Source: Streptomyces sp. NBC_00659 (GTDB lineage: Bacteria > Actinomycetota > Actinomycetes > Streptomycetales > Streptomycetaceae). Taken from it: 64,000 nt of DNA. Each line of letters starts with the position of its first letter. The stretch's first letter is position 1. A program made the translations under genes and the position numbers. Below the pieces are notes generated by a model, which was not told the DNA's origin, searched no databases, and was given only the letters and a program-made list of their open reading frames with translations. Shown here piece after piece: positions 1-8,138 of the stretch. Location of the stretch: the NCBI RefSeq assembly GCF_036226925.1, contig NZ_CP109031.1, positions 682,001-746,000 of the forward strand. Reading direction: 5' to 3'.

Positions 1-426
1 CACGGTGATCACCACCATCGCGCCGCGCAGTTCGGCCGCGGTGATCGCGCCGGTGACGAGCGGCCGGTCCGGGTGGTGGACACGGTCGTGGGCGAGGTCC
101 TTCTGTTCGTCCAGCATCCGCAGGAACAACAGGGCCAGTACGACGCTGACGACCCGGATCGCGGTGGTGCCGGAGGGACGCCAGGCCGTGCCGGACGCGG
201 CCGCCGCCGTGCCCTCCAGGGCGAGGACCCACAGCAGTCCGTAGGTGACGTAGATCTGCGGCCGGAACATGCGCAGCACGAAACGGCCGAGTCGAGCCGG
301 AACATGACGGCCAGGGCGGGCGGGCAGATGCCGGCCCGGTCGGGCGGGCACGTGCGGGGCGGCGGCAGTGGGCACTGCGGGGACCTCCCGGTGGGGTGCG
401 TCTCGGTTCGGTACGGCCGAACTCAT
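1..426 (-). CDS. UbiA-family membrane prenyltransferase-like protein (3' end beyond window)
   Basis: Partial gene read leftwards off the window; the first 142 codons are visible. After a Pro/Arg/His-rich cytoplasmic N-terminus come two hydrophobic segments (about residues 55-70 and 84-96) and then DEQKDLAHDRVHHPDRPLVTG-type sequence, which matches the Asp-rich signature of the UbiA superfamily (D-x-x-x-D-x-x-x-D followed by P-x-RPL-x-x-G). UbiA proteins bind a prenyl diphosphate through Mg2+ and transfer the prenyl group to an acceptor inside the membrane. The ATG at 426 overlaps the TGA of the AfsA-family gene by 4 nt, so it is translationally coupled to that operon. Acceptor and prenyl donor cannot be inferred. 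The family call is fairly firm; the specific function is open. Confidence 0.75.
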   Translation of the reverse strand, partial: MSSAVPNRDAPHREVPAVPTAAAPHVPARPGRHLPARPGRHVPARLGRFVLRMFRPQIYVTYGLLWVLALEGTAAAASGTAWRPSGTTAIRVVSVVLALLFLRMLDEQKDLAHDRVHHPDRPLVTGAITAAELRGAMVVITV

Positions 427-1403
427 GCGGCCTTGTGGGTGGTCGGGGCCGCCGTGGAACGAACCGGCCGGATGTCCGGGTCGGCGAGCCTGATGCTGGC
501 CTCGGCGGCCAGGGTGCCTGGCTGGCGCAGGGTGCACTCGATGTCGGCGCCCGGCCGGGCCGGAGCGGTCCGGCACACCAGCGGCAGATCCATCTCGGCG
601 AAACGTCGGAACCGTGCTCTCAGGGCGACCGGCAGCGGGCTGGGTGTGCGAACGGTTCCGGCGGACACACAGGCGCGCAGGGCGAGTTGGCGGAACGCCT
701 CCAGCTCCAGCATGCCGGGCACGTGGTCCACCCAGTGGTCGTAGAGGGTCGGGTGGCCGGTCTCGGCGACCAGGTCTGCCGTGTGGGTGCCGTCGTCCGC
801 GGTGCGCGGCGGGGAGATGACCGTGTTGGCAGGGGTGCGCCGGCCGACGAGTGCGGGCTCGACGCGTGCGCCGCGCAGGGCGACGGGCACGGCCGGAAGG
901 CCGAGCGCACGGCGCTGTGCGGCCCTCAGACGCGTCCAGTCCTCGGGCGGCATCCAGGAGTAGTCGATGCGGGCCAGCAGTGCCTCCCGGCCGCCGATGG
1001 CCAGCGTGAAGCAGAGGCGCAGGCCCCGCACTTCGGCCCGGGTCCGGAACCGCTTCTCGATCCGGGTGACGACGACCGCCTCGGTGGGCCGGTCCTCCCG
1101 GGTGAGGGCGGCCGGGTCCGGCACCTCGAACTCGACAGCCCTGAGCAGGAACTTGTGCCCCGGACGGACGCCGAGGTAGCGGTGGGCCACCACGAAGATG
1201 CCCTGCCGGCACGCCTCGAGGAGCAGCAAGGGGTCGAGGCGGTCGGCGGGGCCGAGGGTGTCGTCGTAGAAGGCGTGACGGCGGGGGAACCGTGCGGCCA
1301 GCAGCAACTCGTTCTCGCCGTGACGTTCGGAGTCTGTCAGGAAGACCTCCGCGGCCGCGTAACGGTGGACCAGTTCCTTGGGGAGTGTCCGGGTGAACTG
1401 CAT
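423..1403 (-). CDS. AfsA/ScbA-family gamma-butyrolactone (butenolide) synthase
   Basis: A 326-aa protein of the A-factor biosynthesis AfsA family, with two hot-dog-like halves. The N-terminal half contains DRLDPLLLLEACRQ followed by VEFEVPDP-type strands. The C-terminal half contains the matching YDHWVDHVPGMLELEAFRQ segment. Characterised AfsA-type enzymes join a beta-ketoacyl thioester to dihydroxyacetone phosphate, giving a phosphorylated butenolide that is later reduced and dephosphorylated to a Streptomyces autoregulator. The length is close to the usual family length of about 300 aa. The start lies 10 nt after the stop of the NDK-like gene and the stop overlaps the UbiA-like gene, so it sits in the middle of the left operon. 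No ArpA-like receptor gene is visible nearby, so the product could be a hormone or a different acyl-DHAP-derived metabolite. Confidence 0.9.
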   Translation of the reverse strand: MQFTRTLPKELVHRYAAAEVFLTDSERHGENELLLAARFPRRHAFYDDTLGPADRLDPLLLLEACRQGIFVVAHRYLGVRPGHKFLLRAVEFEVPDPAALTREDRPTEAVVVTRIEKRFRTRAEVRGLRLCFTLAIGGREALLARIDYSWMPPEDWTRLRAAQRRALGLPAVPVALRGARVEPALVGRRTPANTVISPPRTADDGTHTADLVAETGHPTLYDHWVDHVPGMLELEAFRQLALRACVSAGTVRTPSPLPVALRARFRRFAEMDLPLVCRTAPARPGADIECTLRQPGTLAAEASIRLADPDIRPVRSTAAPTTHKAA

Positions 1404-1413
1404 GGGCCGCTCC

Positions 1414-2358
1414 TCAGTTCGCGGTGGCGCGGAGGGTGTCCAGGTGAAGGCGCCAGGTGTCGGCGTCGGCTCCGTCCAGCACGGGCGTCCGGCCCGGCTG
1501 CCGCATGGGAAGCACCTTCGAGCCGACGATGACGGCGTCCCACGGGTCGAGGTCGACTCCCCGCCGCCAGGCGGTCTCCAGCAGCGTGCGCGGGGTGGCG
1601 GAGGGGTCGGCGCCCGGGTGCCGGGACACGGTGGCGCGCAGCCGGGCGACGGCGGGGTCGAAGGCGAGGTCCCGGGGCGCGGTCGCGTCGTACAACCGGC
1701 CGGTCAGTTCCCGGGCATGCCCGGTGCGGTCCTCGTCGGCGAGGGCGGAGCGGAACAGGCGGTCGCGCTCGCCGTCGTCGAAGTGGACGGCCAACTCGCG
1801 CAGGACGTCGGCGGGTTCGTCGGGGGTGTGCACGAGGTTCAGCAAGTAGCTGTAGCGGCCCAGGAGATGACGCAGCTGGCCGGGCCGGCGGGCGTCCGGG
1901 TCCGTGGGTCCCTTGAGCCGGGTGAGTTCGACCGAGGCGGGCACGTCCAGGTCGTGGCGGGGGCGGACGAGGAGCACGAGGGCGTCGGCGTCCTCCAGGA
2001 AGAGTGCGGCCAGCCGCCTGCGGTAGGGGGTGGCGAGGTTCCACTGGAAGTACCACAGGGAGCGGATCATGGTGCGGGTCAGCCGGGTGACAGCCGCGCC
2101 GACGATCCTGAAGCCCAGCCCGGCCAGCCAGTCCACGGCCGCGTCCAGCCTGCGGGCCACGACGGCGTCGGGCTTGAGGAGCAGCAGCGCGTGACGGTGG
2201 GCGAAGCCGGTGATGTCGCCGGTGAGGGCGGCGAGCTGGTCGTGGCTCTCCTGGTAGTAGGTGTCCGCGCCGTACAGGCGTTGTTTGTCGGGGTGGCAGG
2301 TCAGCAGGGGTGAAACGGGTATGCCGTACGAGGGTTCGGTGGGGTGGGCGGGTGTCAT
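1414..2358 (-). CDS. Divergent nucleoside-diphosphate-kinase-like protein
   Basis: A 314-aa protein, about twice the size of a normal NDK. An NDK-like domain spans roughly residues 55-190. It has HALLLLKPDAV (the K62 region, matching the NDK I-I-K-P-D strand) and GPTDP, corresponding to the NDK GPTNP loop. It also has NLVHTPD, in which H177 lines up with the phosphorylated histidine of the usual N-x-x-H-G-S-D motif. The Gly-Ser of that motif is replaced by Thr-Pro. The remaining C-terminal 120 residues are unrecognised and polar, and the N-terminus carries a short extension. The ATG at 2358 overlaps the upstream SDR stop by 4 nt. It is inferred to handle phosphoryl transfer on a non-standard substrate; a plain housekeeping NDK is unlikely given size and context. 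Confidence 0.75.
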   Translation of the reverse strand: MTPAHPTEPSYGIPVSPLLTCHPDKQRLYGADTYYQESHDQLAALTGDITGFAHRHALLLLKPDAVVARRLDAAVDWLAGLGFRIVGAAVTRLTRTMIRSLWYFQWNLATPYRRRLAALFLEDADALVLLVRPRHDLDVPASVELTRLKGPTDPDARRPGQLRHLLGRYSYLLNLVHTPDEPADVLRELAVHFDDGERDRLFRSALADEDRTGHARELTGRLYDATAPRDLAFDPAVARLRATVSRHPGADPSATPRTLLETAWRRGVDLDPWDAVIVGSKVLPMRQPGRTPVLDGADADTWRLHLDTLRATAN

Positions 2359-3611
2359 CGGTGGGTGCTCCCGTCGGGTCGGGCGGCGGCCGGCTCCTTG
2401 CGCGGGGGCGGGCCGAGGTAGCCGGTCGCGAGGCAGTGGTCGAGAAGGCGGCGCAGGTAGGCATGTGCGCCCGTCGCGGGCGGGCGGTGGCCGAAGGCCT
2501 CGGCGTGGGTGGCGTCGAAACGGACGCGGCGCCGGAAGTAGGGGGCGTACAGGGAGACGACACGGTCGTAGTAGGGGCGTTCCCGGCCGGGCAGGGCCGT
2601 GGCGGAGAACGCGGACGGGGGGACGAAGCGCGGCACGTGGAGGGACGGGTACTCGGCGAGGACGTCGGACATGTCGCGCAGGGTCAGCTCGTGGCCGACG
2701 GCGTGCAGGGTGCGGCCCTCGGCGTCCTGGAACCGGGTGGCGGCCTCCGTCACCAGGTCGGCGACCCGGTCGACCGGGACCAGGTCGAGGACGGCGTCCT
2801 GGTGGCCGGGCACGGTGCGGACCAGGCCTCTGGTCAGGACGCGGAGCACGGGGTAGATGGTCTTGAGGTCGCGGACCCGGCCGGTGCGGGAGGCTCCGGT
2901 GACGATGCTCGGGCGGACCACGGCGACGGGCAGGCCGTCCGCCGCGGCCTTGCGGACGAGGGTCTCCGCGGCCAGCTTGCTCTTCTCGTAGTCGTTGCCG
3001 GGGCGTTGGCCGAGGTCGAGTTCGTCCTCGTACGCGGTGCCGTCGCGTTCGCCGCACACGTAGGCGGTGCTGACGTGCACCAGGGGGACACCGCCCGCCA
3101 GGGCGACGCCCAGGACGTGCCGGGTGCCCTCGACGTTGACGCGCTCGTAGCGTCCCGGTGGCAGTCCGAAGTCGGTGACGGCGGCGCAGTGGACGATCCG
3201 GTCGGCGGTGACGGCGAGCCGCCGGTCGTCGCCGCTCAGCCCGAGGCCGGGGCGGGTGATGTCACCGGTCATCCGGGTGAGGGTGCCCGGACCGGCCGTG
3301 AGCCTTCTGCCGTTGTTGCGGACGAGGTCGCCGTTGCGGTGCAGCACGGCCAGCACGGTGTGACCGGCGGCGGTGAGCCGGGCGGTCACCTCGGCACCCA
3401 CGAAGCCGCTGGCGCCGGTCACCAGCACCGTCATCGGGCCGGACACCGCCGGATCGGGCACCACCGGGTCGGCCGCCATCGGCTGAGACGTCATCGGATC
3501 GGAAACCGACGTATCGGTGTTCATCGGACCGGTGTTCATCGGATCGGAGTTCTTCGAATCGAATTTGATCGGACCGGAGTTGATCGGATCGGAGTTGATC
3601 GGATCGGACAT
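2355..3611 (-). CDS. Extended-SDR (NAD-dependent epimerase / thioester-reductase-like) with repeat-built N-terminus
   Basis: 418 aa. A Rossmann fold begins at residue 60 (TVLVTGASGFVG, with Gly66-Gly69-Gly72). The active-site Y208-x3-K212 lies in YEKSK, preceded by HVSTAYVCG with Ser181. This layout is that of extended SDRs, including the male-sterility/thioester-reductase type that reduces acyl thioesters. Residues 1-59 are an unusual extension made of Asn/Thr-Ser-Asp-Pro-Ile/Met pentapeptides encoded by a 15-bp tandem repeat. I chose the ATG at 3611 because GGAGG lies 8 nt upstream, whereas the in-frame Met at residue 60, where SDRs normally begin, has no clear ribosome site. It lies 52 nt after the nucleotidyltransferase gene and overlaps the NDK-like gene. 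Reduction of the AfsA product or of an acyl precursor is a reasonable inference. Confidence 0.85.
   Translation of the reverse strand: MSDPINSDPINSGPIKFDSKNSDPMNTGPMNTDTSVSDPMTSQPMAADPVVPDPAVSGPMTVLVTGASGFVGAEVTARLTAAGHTVLAVLHRNGDLVRNNGRRLTAGPGTLTRMTGDITRPGLGLSGDDRRLAVTADRIVHCAAVTDFGLPPGRYERVNVEGTRHVLGVALAGGVPLVHVSTAYVCGERDGTAYEDELDLGQRPGNDYEKSKLAAETLVRKAAADGLPVAVVRPSIVTGASRTGRVRDLKTIYPVLRVLTRGLVRTVPGHQDAVLDLVPVDRVADLVTEAATRFQDAEGRTLHAVGHELTLRDMSDVLAEYPSLHVPRFVPPSAFSATALPGRERPYYDRVVSLYAPYFRRRVRFDATHAEAFGHRPPATGAHAYLRRLLDHCLATGYLGPPPRKEPAAARPDGSTHR
3520..3611 (-). repeat. Degenerate 15-bp tandem repeat inside the SDR reading frame
   Basis: About six imperfect copies of a 15-bp unit (on the plus strand ttgatcggatcggag and variants ttgatcggaccggag, ttcatcggatcggag, ttcatcggaccggtg). 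They encode the pentapeptide-like series Ser-Asp-Pro-Ile-Asn at the N-terminus of the reductase. Because the unit is a multiple of three, gain or loss of copies keeps the frame. The copies nearest the start codon are the most alike, suggesting recent expansion at that end. Confidence 0.85.
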
Positions 3612-3663
3612 CGGTGGATCCTCCGCGCGGAACGTCGGGTGGGATGCTCGGAGCCCGGCGCCG

Positions 3664-5316
3664 TCACCGGGCCTGATGGGGCTGGGCCCCGTTGCCGGCC
3701 AGCAGGTCGCGGGCCTCTTCGATGGGCAGCTCCGCGCCGAGGTGGGCGCCCAGGCGCAGCCAGTCGTGGCCGAGCTGCAGCGTCGCCCGCCAGGTGTGGG
3801 CGGAGTCGAACGAGAGCGGGAAGGAGTCGGCACCCACGGCACCCCGCACCAGGCCGATGAAGCGGCGCAGCTCCGCGCGGAGGGCGTCGCCGTCCTCCGC
3901 CGAGTCCACGCCCCGCACCAGCAGCTCGGCGGCGTGCACGCCGATCGGCCGGGTGGCTGCGGGAAGCAGGTCCATACGCCGTACGAGGTCGGCGTCCGCG
4001 GGCAGTGGATTGACCCCGTGGGCGCTGAACAGCGCGCGCAGCGCGGCGTGCACGGCGCGGCGCGCGGTGAGTTCGGCCACCCGGTGCTGGCCGCGTCGCA
4101 GGGCCCCGGTCAGGTCCTCGAGGGCGTTCTCGACCACGACGTTGGACCACACCAGGGCCATGGCGGCGGCGGCGAACCGGTCGGCGGGCAGGGGCATCAG
4201 GTCGACCGAGCGGGTTTCGCCGACGGCCGCGCCGCGCACGGAGAGCAGCGGCTGCGCGGTGGAGGGCGGCGGGGTCACGGGGCCGGGCGGAGCGGCGAGG
4301 GGAAGAGCGGGGGTGACGGCGCCGCCACCCTTCCAGGCGAGGCGGATCAGTCCGTAGCGCAGGAAGACGGCCAACAGCGCTCCGGGATCGGTGACACCGG
4401 TACCGGCGGCCCCGGCCAGCACTTGGGGCAGCGGCCTGCCGAGGACGAGGGAGCGCCAGACGGCTCCGGCGTCGGCGCCGAGGGCGAACACGTCGCGCCG
4501 GCCGCGGACGACGTGGATCCGTTCGCCGGTCTGCCAGGTGGTCACCCGGGCCACGCGTTCGACGGTGAGCCGCTCGGGCCGCCGGGGGACCTTGGTGAGT
4601 CCGAGGTTCTCGGCGAAGTCGAGGCAGTCGGTCAGCTGGGCCTGGGCGGCATCGGAGTCGCCGGGCCGGACCGCAGCCGATTCGAGCTCCCAGTAGCGGT
4701 CGCGTATGTCCGTCCGTCCCGCCCGGTCCAGTTGCATGGACAGCCACTTGGGTTCGAGATAGGTCTCGCCCAGTCCGGCCGCCCAGGACTTGACGCTCTG
4801 CACGAGCGCGGCGCGCGTCCAGTCGACCGCCTCTTCGCTCTCGCCGAGGCACTGGAGTGCCATCGCGTGCCGCAGGGACTGCCGGGCCCGGTGCGCCCAC
4901 CAGTCGGCGGCGATCCGGCGGAAGCGCTCCACGGGCAGCAGCGCCTTCACTTCCTCGATGAGGCTGTGCCCGCGCAGCGGATGGCTGTGCAGCACCCGCT
5001 GGCAGCGGTTGAGGAGATCCTCGGAGAGCCGGCCAGGCCTTCCCGCTCCTTGCTCCAGCGCCGTGAACTCGTCGGCGAGCCGGCGCACCGACCGGGTGCG
5101 GATCTCCACCCGCCTGCCGTCCACGAACAGCAGCGACGGCATGGTCGGCAGATCGTCGTCCGTGCGGCTCACGAGCAGGAAGTCGATGTCGGAGGAGGGG
5201 TTGCCGAACCCTTCCGCTATGGAGCCCTCCAGGGTCACGGCCCACTCGGTGTCAGAGGGGAGTTCGGCGAGCGACTTGTCGAGCAGGTCCTGCAGCCGTT
5301 CCTCGGTGAGGATCAC
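3664..5316 (-). CDS. MNT/KNT-type nucleotidyltransferase-domain protein
   Basis: 550 aa. The first 60 residues carry the polymerase-beta-type nucleotidyltransferase signature GSIAEGFGNPSSDID (Gly31-Ser32 and the metal-binding Asp43/Asp45), as in small MNT proteins and kanamycin nucleotidyltransferases that transfer a nucleotide monophosphate to a hydroxyl. The middle region (about 100-230) is helical, with Trp/Arg-rich HEPN-like or substrate-binding character. The C-terminal half is unrecognised. GTG at 5316 is preceded by ggag at 8 nt and overlaps the dikinase stop by 4 nt, so it is coupled to that gene. The pairing of a PEP-dependent phosphotransferase with a nucleotidyltransferase suggests successive phosphorylation and nucleotidylation of a substrate, or self-resistance chemistry. 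The exact role is unknown. Confidence 0.75.
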   Translation of the reverse strand: MILTEERLQDLLDKSLAELPSDTEWAVTLEGSIAEGFGNPSSDIDFLLVSRTDDDLPTMPSLLFVDGRRVEIRTRSVRRLADEFTALEQGAGRPGRLSEDLLNRCQRVLHSHPLRGHSLIEEVKALLPVERFRRIAADWWAHRARQSLRHAMALQCLGESEEAVDWTRAALVQSVKSWAAGLGETYLEPKWLSMQLDRAGRTDIRDRYWELESAAVRPGDSDAAQAQLTDCLDFAENLGLTKVPRRPERLTVERVARVTTWQTGERIHVVRGRRDVFALGADAGAVWRSLVLGRPLPQVLAGAAGTGVTDPGALLAVFLRYGLIRLAWKGGGAVTPALPLAAPPGPVTPPPSTAQPLLSVRGAAVGETRSVDLMPLPADRFAAAAMALVWSNVVVENALEDLTGALRRGQHRVAELTARRAVHAALRALFSAHGVNPLPADADLVRRMDLLPAATRPIGVHAAELLVRGVDSAEDGDALRAELRRFIGLVRGAVGADSFPLSFDSAHTWRATLQLGHDWLRLGAHLGAELPIEEARDLLAGNGAQPHQAR

Positions 5317-8138
5317 CTGTGTGTCTCCGTTCGGGGGCTGTCCGCGGCGGCCGGGCTGTCGTGCGGCGGGTCGGCGAGTACGGTGACCGTGCCCGCCGCG
5401 CCGTCGACCCGCAGCCGGGTGCCGGAGCGGATCTCGGTGGTGGCGCCCTTGACCTGGACGACGGTCGGAATGCCCAGCTCCCTTGCCACGACGGCCACAT
5501 GGGTCAGAGGGCTGCCCCGTTCGATGACGATGGCCGCGGCCGAGGAGAGCGCGGTCACCCATCCGGGGTCGGTGCGGTAGGCGAGCAGGATGCCGCCGCC
5601 GATGTCGCGTGGGGTGTCGGTGACCACGGCGGGCCCCTCGACAACGCCGGGGCAGCAGGGGACTCCGGTCAGTTCGCGGGCGCCGCTGGGGGCGGCGGGG
5701 CCGCTGCTCCAGCCGGCCCGTTCGAGGTTGCCCGACCAGTACGGCGCGCCGTGGGTGGTGAAGCGGGACGGTGCGTGCAGTTCGGCGTCGGCGGCCTGTT
5801 GCCGGCGGCGCAGCACGACCAGGTCCCGCAGTTCGGTGTGGGCGATCGTGCCTTCGTAGGCGCCCCGGATCTCCTCCAGGCGCAGCAGGAAGACGTCGTC
5901 CCAGGCGTCGATGGCACCGGCTCGTGCCAGATCGCGGCCCAGGGCGCGCAGCATGCGCTTGGCCGCTCCGAAGGCGCGGGTGCGGCAGAACCTGAGCCGT
6001 TCCCGGTCGGCGAGAGCGGCGCGGGCCTTGCCGCGCACCCGTTCGTACACCAGGCGCCGCGGACGGCTCAGATGCTCGTCGAGGTACGTGTCGGCCTCGC
6101 CACCGCGGTCCGGTGTGCCGCCGCCGTCGGCGTCGCCGTCGCCGGAATCCGGCAGGACTTCGCGCAGCAGTGTGAAGACTCCCGCCGGGTTCTCGCTCAG
6201 GTCGGGGACCTCCAGCTTGAGTTCGTCGGGACTGCGGTAGCCGTAGTCTGCGATGTACGCGTCGACGGCCCGCAGGAAGCCGGTGTGACCGGCGTCGGCC
6301 AGCGCCTGTCGGGCCTCGGAGTCAGGGGTGCGTTCCAGCAGCGCCAGGATGTCGGCGTCGGCACGCGCCTGGGCGGCCAGCTCGCGCAGGGCCCAGACCG
6401 GTTCCGCGGACTCGACCGTGTCGCCCGGGGCCGCCGCGGCCCAGATGAACCATTCGGGCGAGGCCGGCAGCCATCTGCGGGTCAGCAGGGCCAGGAGTCC
6501 CACGGAGAGCAGGATCGTGGCGTCGAGGGTCTGCATCGGGCCCCATTTTTCGATGAGTTCCCGCTGGAGCCGCCGGAATCGGCGGTAGGTCTCGTCTCCC
6601 GGCAGTGCGTCGTAGTCGACATTGTTGAATACCGTGTACGAGCGATAGAAATCTCGATGAAACGTGTCGACGGACTTTCGGATGGTGAGAAATCTTCCGG
6701 CAAAGATGACCGTACGTGTCAGACGTGAGGCATGGCCGCGCAGCCCGGGCCGGGGCGTGAACGGGTGGAGCGTGTCCGCGAGTTCATCGGGAATACTCTC
6801 GGCGACGCCCAGGGATTTCTCCAGGACGCGCCGGTTGAGCGGGTACAACGGGGCGAGACGCACCATGCGGTACCAGTGGAACAGGTTGTAGTAGACCCGT
6901 CCGTGGACATAGCCGAGGAGGTACGGGGTCCACTCCCGCACCTCGCGCAGCCGCTCCCCGCGGACTCCCAGGGCTCGGGCGTAGCTGTCGTATACCTTCG
7001 CGTAGGTGTCGGCGGCGAAGCTGAAGGTGAGCGGGGACACGACACCGCTGAAGCTCTCGATGATGTTGGAGTTGTCCCACAGCCGCAGGTCCTGCCCGGG
7101 CTCGGGTGCGGGGCCCGTGGCCGGGGCGAGGGTCGTGACGGGCCGGCTCTGCAGGATCCACAGGGCGTCCTCGTCGATGGCCCACTCGATGTCCTGGGGG
7201 GCGCCGTACCGGGCGGTGACGCGGGCCCCGGCCGCGTGCAGCCGGGCCAGTCGGGCGTCCGTCAGCACCGGTCGGGCGCGGTCCTCGTGGGCGACGGGCG
7301 ACACCTGACAGCCGGGTCCGGATCCGGCGTCGTAGCGCTCCTGTTTGTCGCCGAGCACCCTGGTCAGCGGCTCGCCGGTGGCGGCGTCCAGGACGACGGT
7401 GTCGGCGTCGACGGCGCCCGACACCAGCCCCTCCCCCAGTCCGTGGACGGCGCTGACGACATGCCGGTCGGTGCGCCCGCTCGCCGGGTCGGCGGTGAAC
7501 AGCACACCGCTGACTTCGGCGGCCACCATGCGCTGCACGATGACGGCGACGCCTCCGGTGTCGATCGCCAGCCCGTGGCGCGCGCGGTAGCGCAGGGAGC
7601 GTTCGCTGAAGGCCGAGGCCCAGCAGCGGCGGACATGGGCGACGACCTCGTCGAGGCCGCGGACGTTGAGGAAGCTGTCGAACTGGCCGGCGAACGAGTG
7701 GCGTGCGCCGTCCTCCTGCGCACCGGACGACCGGATCGCGACGGCGCCCCCGCCGGCCAGGCCGTAGGCCAGTCCGATGGCGTCGGTGAGGCGGTCGTCG
7801 AGCGGAGCGGCCTCGATCAGGCCGGCGATCTCGGCGGCGATCCGGCCCGCTTTCGGCTCCCAGTCGTCGGCGAGCAGCCGCTTCAGGTGCCCGTCGAGGC
7901 CGCTGCCGCGGCTGAATTCAGCGAATACGTCCAGGCCGATGACCGACCATCGCGGTACTTGAAATCCGGACGCGGTCAGGGTGTGCAGGTTCTTCCCTTT
8001 ACCACCGGCCCATTCGGTGACAAGGGATTCGTCGCTGGACTGTGTGAGAACGTGCGGGGACCGGTGTTCGGATCCCGTGGTGGGCGACAATGCGTTTCCC
8101 CTCCGAGGCTGTTGCTCGACCTCGCTCGAATGTTGCAC
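5313..8138 (-). CDS. PEP-synthase / rifampin-phosphotransferase-like dikinase
   Basis: 941 aa. Residues about 40-335 form a PPDK-type ATP-grasp domain (GGKGKNLHTL, then AIRSSGAQEDG and SFAGQFDSFLNV, ending DIEWAIDEDALWILQSRP). A long middle linker domain follows (about 350-800). The C-terminal swivelling phosphohistidine domain (about 850-925) has GSPLTHVAVVARELGIPTVV, in which His880 is the expected phospho-carrier. This order is that of PEP synthase and of rifampin phosphotransferases, which use ATP to phosphorylate either pyruvate or an antibiotic. The linker differs from PEP synthase, so a specialised substrate is more likely. It is the first gene of the left operon. The GTG at 8138 is the longest option; no strong ribosome site is visible, and a start nearer residue 38 is possible. 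Confidence 0.8.
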   Translation of the reverse strand: MQHSSEVEQQPRRGNALSPTTGSEHRSPHVLTQSSDESLVTEWAGGKGKNLHTLTASGFQVPRWSVIGLDVFAEFSRGSGLDGHLKRLLADDWEPKAGRIAAEIAGLIEAAPLDDRLTDAIGLAYGLAGGGAVAIRSSGAQEDGARHSFAGQFDSFLNVRGLDEVVAHVRRCWASAFSERSLRYRARHGLAIDTGGVAVIVQRMVAAEVSGVLFTADPASGRTDRHVVSAVHGLGEGLVSGAVDADTVVLDAATGEPLTRVLGDKQERYDAGSGPGCQVSPVAHEDRARPVLTDARLARLHAAGARVTARYGAPQDIEWAIDEDALWILQSRPVTTLAPATGPAPEPGQDLRLWDNSNIIESFSGVVSPLTFSFAADTYAKVYDSYARALGVRGERLREVREWTPYLLGYVHGRVYYNLFHWYRMVRLAPLYPLNRRVLEKSLGVAESIPDELADTLHPFTPRPGLRGHASRLTRTVIFAGRFLTIRKSVDTFHRDFYRSYTVFNNVDYDALPGDETYRRFRRLQRELIEKWGPMQTLDATILLSVGLLALLTRRWLPASPEWFIWAAAAPGDTVESAEPVWALRELAAQARADADILALLERTPDSEARQALADAGHTGFLRAVDAYIADYGYRSPDELKLEVPDLSENPAGVFTLLREVLPDSGDGDADGGGTPDRGGEADTYLDEHLSRPRRLVYERVRGKARAALADRERLRFCRTRAFGAAKRMLRALGRDLARAGAIDAWDDVFLLRLEEIRGAYEGTIAHTELRDLVVLRRRQQAADAELHAPSRFTTHGAPYWSGNLERAGWSSGPAAPSGARELTGVPCCPGVVEGPAVVTDTPRDIGGGILLAYRTDPGWVTALSSAAAIVIERGSPLTHVAVVARELGIPTVVQVKGATTEIRSGTRLRVDGAAGTVTVLADPPHDSPAAADSPRTETHR

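Noticed and set aside
73..744. Long plus-strand open frames opposite the left operon
   Set aside because: They are third-position GC shadows of the minus-strand genes, with Arg/Gly/Ala-rich random composition and no family match.
1..8138. Ordinary gamma-butyrolactone regulatory cluster
   Set aside because: AfsA is present, but no ArpA/ScbR-type TetR receptor, phosphatase or SARP lies in view, while three phosphoryl/nucleotidyl enzymes do.
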